The notes beneath the pieces are model-generated. The model searched no databases. It had not been told where the DNA came from and saw nothing but the letters and a program-made list of their open reading frames with translations. Below are positions 1-11,044 of a DNA stretch of 41,915 nt, piece by piece; position 1 is the first letter of the stretch; the number at the start of each line of letters is the position of its first letter. The translations under genes were made by a program, and so were the position numbers. The DNA is from Pigoraptor vietnamica (taxonomy: Eukaryota > Opisthokonta > Filasterea): assembly GCA_943704525.1 (NCBI GenBank), contig CALSCQ010001266.1:1-41915 (forward strand), given 5' to 3'.

Positions 1-294
1 GGGGGGGCCGTGTGCGAGACAGAGAGGCCAACGGGCAATAAAGATGGACGTGCGGCAGAAGAGCCCAATCCACATGACGTAACGTGCGGCTCAAATTGCC
101 AATTGCCATTTGCGCACTTTTTTCGGCAGTCGCCCAATGTCCGCTGCCGGGTGAGTCCGTGTCCACTGCGCAGTGCCCCAAAGTGCGCCGCACGTGCCGC
201 ATGGAAGCACACGCCTTCAGTTTGAAGTGTCGCACTTTATTATCCCCAAACACACGTTTACGCACTGCACGCGTAGTTTTGCTGCACTGGCACA
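1..294. other. Upstream region of the urocanate hydratase gene, at the window edge
   Basis: No gene is recognisable here. The window opens with seven G residues. The rest is GC-rich and presumably carries the promoter and 5' UTR of the urocanate hydratase gene starting at 295. The short overlapping open frames lack family features. I see no clear TATA element. Confidence 0.5.
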
Positions 295-3200
295 ATGGCG
301 ACGACGGTGACGACGGAGACGGTGCGTTCGCCGGCAAAGCGCCTGCGTCTGGGCGATCCGGACGCCGCGGGGAGCGCCGTCGACCTCTCGTCGCTCGCAC
401 ACGGACTTCCCCTCGACCCACTGCCCGCCGCAGCGACGCCGGAGGAGCGCGAGGGTGTGCCGCACGCGCCCACGCGTGTGCCGAACCTCACCGAAGATGA
501 AGTCAAGGTGCGCAGTCGCCACTGTTGCCTTGCAACTGGTGGGATTGAGTGGGTGTGGCGTGCTGCGTGCTGAGCCTTGTCCTCTTCACGCCGACAGCAA
601 GCACTGCGCAATGCGCTCCGCTACTTTCCCGCGCATTTGCACCCCACACTCGCGCCGGAATTCCTGGCCGAACTGCGCACGTACGGGCACATCTACATGT
701 ACCGCTTCCGCCCGCGCCACTACCGCATGCGCGCATACCCCATCGACCTCTATCCCGCGCGGTGCCGGCAGGGTGCGTGCGTGCGCGTCATGTGCTTCAG
801 TGCATGCTAGCGTACGACATCCCTGTTTCACTTTGCTGCGCTTGTGCGTCTGCCGGGTTTCGATTTTAGTGCCTGTGCTGACGCGCACTTGTTTGCTTCG
901 CAGCGGCCGCCATTATGCACATGATCATGAACAACCTCGATCCCGAGGTACGTGCGCCGTCCCCCGCCTGCCGCCGTCCCCACTCTAATGACGGCCTGTC
1001 GTCGGTTCCATTCGCAGGTGGCGCAGTTCCCGCACGAGCTCATCACGTACGGCGGCAACGGCAGCGTCTTCGCCAACTGGTGCGTGCTCTCTCCTGCTTT
1101 GTGGTGTCCCCTGTGGGCCTCCCTGTGGGCCGACAACGGCAGTCGCTGCGGCGTGGAATGGAGCCCACGGGCGCATGACGCCAGCTGACGTGCGCTGTCC
1201 GCTGCAGGGCGCAATACCACCTTGTGATGAAATACCTCAGCGAGATGACGGAAGAGCAGACGCTCGTCATGTACTCGGGACACCCCGTCGGGTATGTGCC
1301 TTGAGCAATTGGGCGTGTGTGTGTGCCACTGAAGAATTGGGCTGTGAGTGTGTGTGCGTGTGCGGAACTGTGTGTGTGCGCACGAGCACTGCATTGAGCG
1401 CGATTCCAACGACGCCCTCTCTGCCGCAGCCTCTTCCCCAGCCACCGCGACGCGCCGCGTGTGGTGGTCACCAACGGAATGGTCATCCCCAACTACTCGT
1501 CCAAGGAGGAGTATCCGCCCTCGCAGACCGGCTGTCACGTGATTCGCGCCATTGGCCGCTGCCCTTGTTTCCTTGACCACCACTGTGCAGCTATGAGCGC
1601 ATGTATGCGATGGGCGTGACACAGTACGGCCAGATGACTGCGGGCAGCTATTGCTGTGGGTGCGCCTCTCTCGACGTACTCTTCGCCTTTGAATGCCTGT
1701 GAATGCCACTGATGCGCAGCTGTTGCTGCGGGTGCGCCCTCTCTCCTTATTGGGAGCCGCCTTCTGGATGCCATGGGTGTGCTCGTGTGGCAATGGGAGG
1801 ACTACTGTTCGCTCGATGATCCGGCATCTCAGGGGGTGCTTGTGGCTCTCCCGCAGACATCGGTCCCCAGGGCATTGTCCACGGCACAACGCTCACCCTG
1901 CTCAATGCCGCGCGCAAGTACCTCGGCACCTCCGATCTTACCGGCAAGGTGCGTCCTAGTGGCCCCAGCCGCCGTCTTGTGTGTGTGCTGTGCGTTGATG
2001 TACAGCCATCGCTGCGCCCGGTCTTGTAAGTCTGCTGTGCGCTAATGTCAGTCGTCCCTCGTCGCGCGCAGGTGTTTGTTACTGCGGGGCTTGGCGGAAT
2101 GAGCGGCGCGCAGCCCAAGGCGGGCGTCATCTGCGGCTCCATCACGGTCATTGCCGAGATCAGTCGTGGGTCGACGTGTCTATGCTACGCGTGCGGTGCA
2201 TGTGTACGCGTGTGTGTGTGCGTGTGGTGGTGGTGTGTGGGGGTGTGGGGGTGCGTGTATGTGTGCGTGGTGTGTGTGGTATGCATGTGTGTGTGTGTGT
2301 TGTGTGTGTGTGTGTGTGCGTTTATGTGCGTGTGTGAAGCTGTGTAGTATGAAACTAGTGTCTGTCTCTGACATTGCGTACCACAGCCGCGGCACTCCAC
2401 AAGCGGCACCGCCAGGGGTGGCTGCAGGAGTACACGGAGGACCTCGGCGACCTCGTCCAGCGCATCCGCAACGCGCGCGCGGAGAGGCGCGTCGTCAGCA
2501 TCGGCTATCTCGTGGGTGCCCTCGTTTATCTGTTTGTGTGTTAGTAGTGGCATTCTCGGTGACTCGCCCGTGCTCAAACGCCTGCTGTCCCAGGGCAACA
2601 TTGTCGATCTGTGGGAGCGCCTTGCCAACGAGCCCGAACTGCTCGTGGAGCTGGGCTCGGACCAGACGTCCTGCCACAACCCCTTCAACGGCGGCTACTA
2701 CCCCGCGGGGCTGACGTACGACCAGTCCAACGCGATGATGGCCGCGGACCCGGAGGGCTTCAAGGAGCGCGTGCGCGCGAGCCTCCGCCGCCACGTGGAC
2801 GCCATCAACCGCCTCGTCGCCCGCGGCATGCGATTCTGGGACTACGGGAACTCGTTCATGCTCGAGGCGCGCCGCGCGGGTGCTGCAATTGACGCGCCGG
2901 ACGGCCGCTCGTTCCGCTACCCCTCGTATGTCGAGGACATCATGGGCGACATCTTCTCGCTGGGCTTTGGGCCGTTCCGGTGGGTGTGCACGTCGCGCGA
3001 CCACGCGGACCTCGTCGAGACGGACCGCATCGCCGCGGAGGCCGTGGAGGCGCTCTACCGCGAGGCACCGGAGCGCACGCGGCAACAGTACGCCGACAAC
3101 CAGCTGTGGATACGCTCTGTGGAGGACCACCGGCTCGTCGTCGGTTCGGAGGCGCGCATCCTGTACTCGGACGAGCGCGGGCGCATTGCGATTGCGGTGG

Positions 3201-3959
3201 CGATGAACGCGGCCGTCGCTGCGGGGCGGCTGCGCGGGCCCGTCGTCATCAGCCGCGACCACCACGACGTCAGCGGCACGGACAGCCCGTGGCGCGAGAC
3301 GTCGCACATCCGGGACGGGTCGATGTTCTGCGCGGGTGGGTGTGTGCCTTCGCGGCAGTGGGTGCACTCTGTTGCGAGGGCACTTTCTCTCTCTCTCTCT
3401 GCTGCGGTCGTCTTGACACATCTCGCCGTGGTGCAGACATGGCCATCCACAATGTGATTGGGGACTCCTTCCGCGGCGCGACTTGGGTCGCAATTCACAA
3501 CGGCGGCGGTGAGTCCCGTTCTCCTCAAAGCCACTGGCACGCCCACACAACCACTAATTCCATGCACGTTGCTTATGTTTCTTTCTGCGCGCACGCAGGC
3601 ACCGGCTGGGGCGAGGCCATCAACGGCGGCTTTGGGCTTGTCCTCGACGGCTCGGAGGATGCTGCGCGGCGTGCGCGGATGATGCTCAAGTGGGACGTCA
3701 ACAACGGGGTGAGTGCGGCACTGCTGTTCTCGCCGTCTGCCATCGCATCCCTCCACGACCACACCTCCACATGCGTAACCCTACCCGCTAAATGCCTCTG
3801 CGACCCAACGCACGGCAGATTGCGCGCCGTGCGTGGGCGGGCGTCGACAACGCCGAGTTTCAGATTCGCCGGGCAATGGAGCTCGAGCCCAACCTGCGCG
3901 TGACCATGCCGCACCACGCGGACGGCGCTCTCCTCGACAGCATCACTGGCGCGCACTGA
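295..3959 (+). CDS. UROC1: Urocanate hydratase (urocanase), 14 exons
   Basis: Hydrates urocanate to 4-imidazolone-5-propionate, the second step of histidine degradation, in the cytosol with tightly bound NAD+. Inferred exons: 295-507, 598-772, 904-947, 1018-1079, 1208-1291, 1430-1510, 1591-1655, 1857-1948, 2072-2165, 2387-2511, 2594-3335, 3437-3508, 3599-3708, 3819-3959. All phases agree and give 699 aa, against about 676 for the human enzyme. Diagnostic blocks are RNALRYFPAHLHP, AAIMHMIMNNLDPE, ITYGGNGSVFANW, EMTEEQTLVMYSGHP, GQMTAGSY and the NAD-binding GLGGMSGAQ. SDQTSCHNPFNGGYYP carries the family's essential cysteine, and SRDHHDVSGTDSP follows. The N-terminal extension of about 25 residues (MATTVTTETV) is not conserved. 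Similarity is to the animal-type enzyme. The start is the only ATG in frame with VPHAP. It converges on ARF1. Confidence 0.97.
2200..2345. repeat. GT-rich microsatellite in urocanase intron 9
   Basis: Long interrupted (TG)n/(GTGTGC)n tract between the exons ending at 2165 and starting at 2387. The sense strand of the host gene is the GT strand. Confidence 0.9.
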
Positions 3960-4325
3960 GCGCCTCCACAGCCATCTCTCAGCTGTAGCGCTGCGAATAC
4001 ACTGCGCTGCTACATGTTGGCCGCTCTCGGTTAATACACTGTGCTGCTACATGTGGCCGCCTGGAGTCTGTGTGGAGCGCCTCTATACGCTAAACAGCCT
4101 TTCGTAGCGATCTGATGACTTGTTTGCGTCTCTGCACAGCTCACCCCACAAGCTTCGCTCAACACAGCAATAGCGACTCTTAGTTTGTTCTAGGTTTTAA
4201 CGCATAACCAGCGACAAGACTTGCACAGTGGGCACTGGGAAGAGCGAACGGCAAAGACTTTACTGGCGCCGGTGGCACACGCCGCAGACGACCACGCGCG
4301 ACACGCCGCCAACAGAACGGGCGCC
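3960..4325. other. Convergent intergenic spacer with a short direct repeat
   Basis: The spacer lies between the urocanase stop and the ARF1 stop, so both 3' UTRs must fall here. A segment of about 28 bp at 3996-4024 (AATACACTGCGCTGCTACAT and onward) is repeated with small changes at 4033-4060. I see no gene. Confidence 0.7.
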
Positions 4326-6527
<2,202 letters not shown>

Positions 6528-7625
6528 ATGGAGGTTGGGGTCTCTTTGTGGGCTTGTGGCGATGTGCTGCGCTGACGCGCCTGTTAATGCGTAGGAGGGC
6601 CGCGGTGTCCCCTTTGAACGAGGAGTCGCGCACGCCGTGCTCTTTGGCGAGAGCTTCTTTCCATCTTCCGCGCGCGAGTCGTACCATCTTTTGCGATGTG
6701 AGTGCAGTGCGTCAATGCCTGCTGCCTGTGACTCACTTTGAGGGGCTGCAGACGACTTGCGTGTTAATGCCTGCTGCTGAGTGACTGAGTGGCTGTGGGG
6801 TGTGCAGACGACTTCAAGCCGGCCTCTGTGGATGAGTCACGGCCCGGTTCACTCTCGCTGGACGAGAAGGATGGCGTCGTCGTGGACCTGCCCGCAGTGA
6901 ACGTGCGTGCACGCGCGCCCTCTGTTGCATGCCTTGCCGGGTGCTCATGGGCTACTGCCGTTGTCTGTGCTGTGTTAATGCACGCCCTGGGCGCACCATT
7001 GTGCTGCATGCGTAACTCGGTGCTGTCGCAGGGAGGAGAGGGCGCGCAATTCAAGGGCCCTCGCAGGGCGGCCCAGAAGGAGTGCGTGCTGATATACGAT
7101 CGAGTGAAGAAGGTGCGTTGTGGCTCTGCTTTCCATTTGATGGATGTTTGAAGCTCACGCTCGGCCATCGCAGGAGTTCAAGCTTGAAAAGATCACCAGT
7201 GTGGCGCTGCTGAAGGGGGTGCGAGGCAAGGCGCGTCCCGCGGGGCGCCCCACGCCAATGTCGTCGCAGTCGCACACGCAGTCACAGACGCAGACGCAGA
7301 CGCAGACTGTGAGCCAGCGCGGGTCGCAGGCCTCCCAGGATGCCGCAGCGCAGCCCCTGCAGTCGTCGTCGCAGGAGGCGCCACAGGACACGCAGGACAC
7401 ACTGAGGAACGACATTGACGAGGCCTTTGCGCTGTCGTCGTCGGGCGATAGCTCGGATTCGTCCGACAGCAGCGACTCGGAGGAAGAACGCCGGCCGGCG
7501 AAGGGTGGCAAGAGGGGGGCGGGCGCGGCCAAGGCGCCGCCTGCGAAGAAGGCCGCGGTATGTATGCGTGCGCGCGCGCTCTCTTTCAGTGTGTGTTTCT
7601 GTGATGTGTGTGTGTGTGTGTGTGC

Positions 7626-7680
<55 letters not shown>

Positions 7681-7932
7681 GCGAGTTAGTGGGAACTCGT
7701 CCTTGTAGGCTGCTGAAATCGTTTGGGCACCACTCACTGGTGCGCACGTCCCATTCACAGACGGCCAAGACTGTGCGGAAGTCGTCGTCGAAAGGTATGT
7801 TCTCCACTTCAAATCGCTTTGTGTGTGTGTGTGTACATGCGCGATTGTGTGTGTGCGTGTACGGCACGTATCTCCGGCTCACTCTTTTCCGCTGCAGTTG
7901 TTCTGAGCGATACCGGAAGCGACAGCGCGTGA
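6528..7932 (+). CDS. EAF: ELL-associated factor (EAF) family transcription elongation factor
   Basis: EAF proteins bind ELL and stimulate RNA polymerase II elongation in the nucleus. Inferred exons: 6528-6539 (tentative), 6595-6697, 6808-6902, 7032-7112, 7174-7557, 7761-7794, 7898-7932; phases fit and give about 247 aa. The family core is clear: HAVLFGESF, then YDFKPASVDES, then KGPRRAAQKECVLIYD, then EFKLEKITSVALLK, matching the EAF N-terminal domain in order. A Gln/Ser/Thr-rich linker follows, then LRNDIDEAFALSSS and a Ser/Asp/Glu tract, and the protein ends LSDTGSDSA, resembling the EAF acidic transactivation tail. The first exon (MEVG) is the weakest part of the model. The stop lies 2 bp from that of the convergent gene. 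Confidence 0.85.
7560..7681. repeat. (GT)n/(GC)n microsatellite in EAF intron 5
   Basis: Alternating purine-pyrimidine tract starting with GTATGTATGCGTGCGCGCGC, continuing into (TG)n, then (CG)n, then about 20 TG units. Strictly alternating CG/TG sequence of this length can adopt Z-DNA. Confidence 0.9.
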
Positions 7933-7934
7933 CA

Positions 7935-9398
7935 TCACACACATGCTAATATATTGGTCATAGTCCGAGCGTATCGCGTCGTGCTTCGAATGTCAGACAC
8001 ACTCGGCATGGGAGGCACACATCGAGAGCATTGCGCGCGCAGACGCCTCATAGGTCGGAGCGGTTCCACACGCCGTGCCAGTGCCGCCCTCGGATCCCGT
8101 GGGACTGCAGGCGCCGTCGCAGCCGCCGCGCCCACACCATCGGCATTGCTGCGCGTGGCATGCGCCTGAAGGAGACGAGGCGTAATTTTAACCAGTGCAC
8201 AACGATATCGAAAGGGACAAGAACGCAGACCGCGCAGAGCACGTGCATGGGACACCCACATGGCCACCTTCCCCACGACAGCCGGCAGCGGCACGAGTGA
8301 GCGCCCAGATGGGCTGACTATGATGAGCGCCTCGTCGCCGCACACGCCCAGAACAGCACTGCCCGCGGTTTCCCTGCGAAGTGGGCAAATGCCCCAAATA
8401 AACAGCCGCACATGCACCTTCTGCACGCACGCAAGCATACGCACGCAAACACACACACGCAAGCACACGCACGCAAGCACACGCAAGCACACGCACGCAA
8501 GCACGCAACCACATGCATGCGAGCACGCGCACGGGCACCACACGCACGCGCACCACGCACCTTTCCGGCCCCAGCGCCTGCGTTCCTATCACGCGGCCAA
8601 GGCCGAGCTCGTCGTCGCCGTCAAAGCCGCTCCCAATTGCCGCGCGGCGCCAGAAGAGCACGTCGTCGTACAGATGCACTGGCGACCGTGCCGTGACAAC
8701 AACGACGTCTCCCTCAAGGTATGCCGGCGTCATCCCTCGCCTGTACACACACTTGCGTCAGCACGAAGTCACACGGCGCAAGTTGGCGTTGCGTACGCAC
8801 CCTGAAATGTACGAGAAGGGGACCGGTGCGCCGCTGATCAGCCGCGCGGACGTAAGCAGCGCACCGGCGGCAAGGGGATAGTAGAGGGGTGCGAGGTCGC
8901 CGAGACAGCGTGCGACTCGCGCGTGGGCGACGCAGTACAGGCGCAGTGGAGCGCAGTCCGGCACATGCACGCCCTGCGGCAAAAGGACAAGTTGGTACTA
9001 CAATGGGAACGGCTGCAATCGCGGCGCATTGCTGACTCCACCGTGCCACAGTCCCACACACCACCAGCGACTTGACGAGGATTTTTGCGGCGCAGTAGAG
9101 CACGCCCCACGTGACGGGGAAGTACACGTTCACATAGACAAACGCCGTGAACAGAACATCAAACGACCACAGCTGCGGGGACGCAGGATCGCCCACGACG
9201 CCCTCGGCCTCCGCATGCACGTCCGTCGCTGAAAGGAGAAGGAACAGTGCAACGCGTGAGTTGTACGTTGTTCGTGTGTGTGCCGGTTGACTGTGTCTAA
9301 GCTGCATGGACGCATGCAAGCCAGCACATCCGGAGGGGTTCGCACCGACCTGCTCGTGGCGCAATGTCGAATAGCAGCGCCCCGCACCTTCGCGCCAT
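7935..9398 (-). CDS. Signal peptidase I (S26/SEC11)-like membrane protein, probably catalytically inactive
   Basis: Inferred minus-strand exons 9398-9350, 9228-9065, 8973-8801, 8740-8561 and 8373-7935; phases (1, 0, 2, 2) all close and give about 334 aa. Exon 2 encodes a long hydrophobic segment (SFDVLFTAFVYVNVYFPVTW). Exons 3-4 join to give a hydrophobic stretch followed by PFSYISGRGMTPAYLEGD, then VVVV and LYDDVLFW. This resembles SEC11, where a membrane helix precedes VVLSGSMEPAF-x-RGDLLFL and then a GDIVVF strand. The usual catalytic Ser position reads Gly, and the His of the SEC11 HRV motif reads Gly (LGRVIG), so activity is doubtful. The C-terminal 100 residues are Arg/Pro/Ala-rich with no family match; a cryptic intron (GTGGCC to TTCAG) could remove part. 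Homology is an inference from motif order only. Confidence 0.5.
8420..8556. repeat. CACGCAAG-type repeat in intron 4 of the signal-peptidase-like gene
   Basis: Interrupted tandem repeats of ACACGCAAGC and ACGCACGCAAGC on the plus strand, GT-rich on the sense (minus) strand. They fill most of the intron between exons 8740-8561 and 8373-7935. Confidence 0.85.
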
Positions 9399-9866
9399 CT
9401 CACAGCAGTGGCGCCGTGCGCTGTATTGTGAGCAACGGAAGAACGGACGAAAACGCTGCAGTGAATTTGTGGAAGGCCAAGTGGCGACGCAATACATTGT
9501 GCGAATGCGTTGTTATTTTTGTAATCTCGCCGTGCGCTGCTCGATCGCCCGACCATTCCCTCAGCGCGCCGTCTCTCCTCTCTGCCTCTCGCGGGGCGAA
9601 ACGGTTCGAAATAAAGGCGAGGTTATGCCGAGAATGCAAAGCGCCATCACGTGGTGTCACGTGGATGTTTGAATTTTGGCGCGCTTTCTGAAACATTGAC
9701 TTGCGCATCTCTTGCAAAGCACAGCACACACATTGACTTGATTTGCTGCTGAAGGGGACGTGCCGAGGAAAGCCACACGCACATACACACAAACAACACG
9801 CACATACACGGGCCACACACGCAAACACACGGGCGACGCGCACACACCGCGCGGCGGCTTCGGGAA
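9399..9866. other. Shared upstream region of the signal-peptidase-like gene and gamma-tubulin
   Basis: Divergent spacer of 468 bp with no gene. It contains two CACGTG hexamers and a TTTGGCGC box (listed separately), followed by a CA-rich stretch (about 9776-9845) just before the gamma-tubulin start. Confidence 0.6.
9647..9682 (+). promoter_or_regulatory. Paired CACGTG boxes and an E2F-like TTTGGCGC box upstream of gamma-tubulin
   Basis: CACGTG occurs at 9648-9653 and 9658-9663, exactly one helical turn (10 bp) apart, within TCACGTGGTGTCACGTGG. TTTGGCGC follows at 9675-9682. CACGTG is the core recognised by many bHLH factors and TTTGGCGC is the classical E2F/DP consensus. Function here is inferred only from the match and from the position about 185-220 bp upstream of a cell-division gene. 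Confidence 0.35.
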
Positions 9867-10014
9867 ATGCCGCGCGAGATCATCACCCTCCAGTTGGGCC
9901 AGTGCGGCAACCAAGGTGCGGCGTTGGGGATCTTGACTTTGCTGAGAACGCCTGCATGCGAGTGCGTCTGTGCGCCGGCGTGCAGTGACTCGATATGGGT
10001 GTGTGTCTGTGTGT

Positions 10015-10065
<51 letters not shown>

Positions 10066-11013
10066 GCCTGACGAACGGTGGCTTGCTGTCGCAGTTGGAA
10101 TGGAGTTCTGGAAGCAGCTCTGCGCCGAGCACGGCATTGGATCCGACGGCATGCTCGAGGAGTTTGCTGTTGACGGCACCGACCGCAAGGACGTCTTCTT
10201 CTACCAGGCATGTGCCCGCCCTGCTGCACCACACAACGCCCTTGCAATGCAATGCACTGGCCCATGCACTGGCCCATGCACTGGCCCATGCACTGGCCCA
10301 TGCACTGGCCCATGCACTGGCCCATGCACTGGCCCATGCACTGGCCCATGCACTGGCCCATGCACTGGCCCATGCACGGGCCCATGCACTGGCCCTTGCA
10401 CTGGCCCATGCACTGGCCCATGCACTGGCCCTCGCACTGGCCCTCGCACTGGCCCATGCACTGGCCCTCGCACTGCTGCACCACACAACGCCCTTGCACT
10501 GGCCTGTTGGGGATGTGTACCCGTGTGGGTTTGGGGGCTCTTCTGGCGTCTCTGCAATGCCGTGGTGCTCTGTTACACTCTCTGCGCAACACAGTGTTGA
10601 CATCGCACGTGCCGTTGCGCAGGCGGACGACGAGCACTACATACCGCGCGCAGTTCTCATGGACCTCGAGCCCCGCGTGAGTGCATTCAGTCCTACGTCA
10701 CTATCCCCTGTTTTGTGTCTGTGTGGGTCTGTGTGTGTGTGTGTGCGTGCGTGCGTGTGCGTGTGCGCGCGTTCACGCTCGGCTCCCCATTTGCTCCGCA
10801 GGTGATCAACAGCATCCGCAACTCGCCGTACGCCAACCTGTACAACCCCGAGAACATCTACATGTCGACGCAGGGCGGCGGCGCGGGCAACATTTGGGCG
10901 AGCGGCTATGCGCAGGGCGAGAAGGTCACCGAGGAAATCCTCGACATCCTCGACCGCGAGGCCGACAACAGCGACTCGCTCGAGGTGCGACCGCGATGCG
11001 CTCTGTGTGTGTG

Positions 11014-11044
<31 letters not shown>

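Noticed and set aside
828-1889. 353-codon minus-strand open frame over the urocanase 5' half
   Set aside because: It crosses multiple urocanase exons and introns and contains low-complexity His/Thr stretches from CA repeats.
2512-2593. Alternative urocanase exon start giving a SGILGDSPVLKRLLSQ extension before GNIVDLWERL
   Set aside because: No acceptor gives the right phase, and family alignment requires SIGY-x-GN to be contiguous, which the CAG at 2591-2593 provides.
8420-8556. Possible CRISPR array
   Set aside because: Short periodic CACGCAAG repeats without unique spacers, inside a eukaryotic intron.
9601-9625. Possible tRNA T-arm (GGTTCGAAAT)
   Set aside because: No matching acceptor stem, anticodon arm or D-arm can be folded around it.
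9647-10637. Long minus-strand open frames of over 300 codons across gamma-tubulin intron 2
   Set aside because: They consist of the stop-free 12-bp minisatellite translated as GQCM or ASAW repeats plus (CA)n translated as THTH; they overlap confirmed gamma-tubulin exons on the opposite strand.
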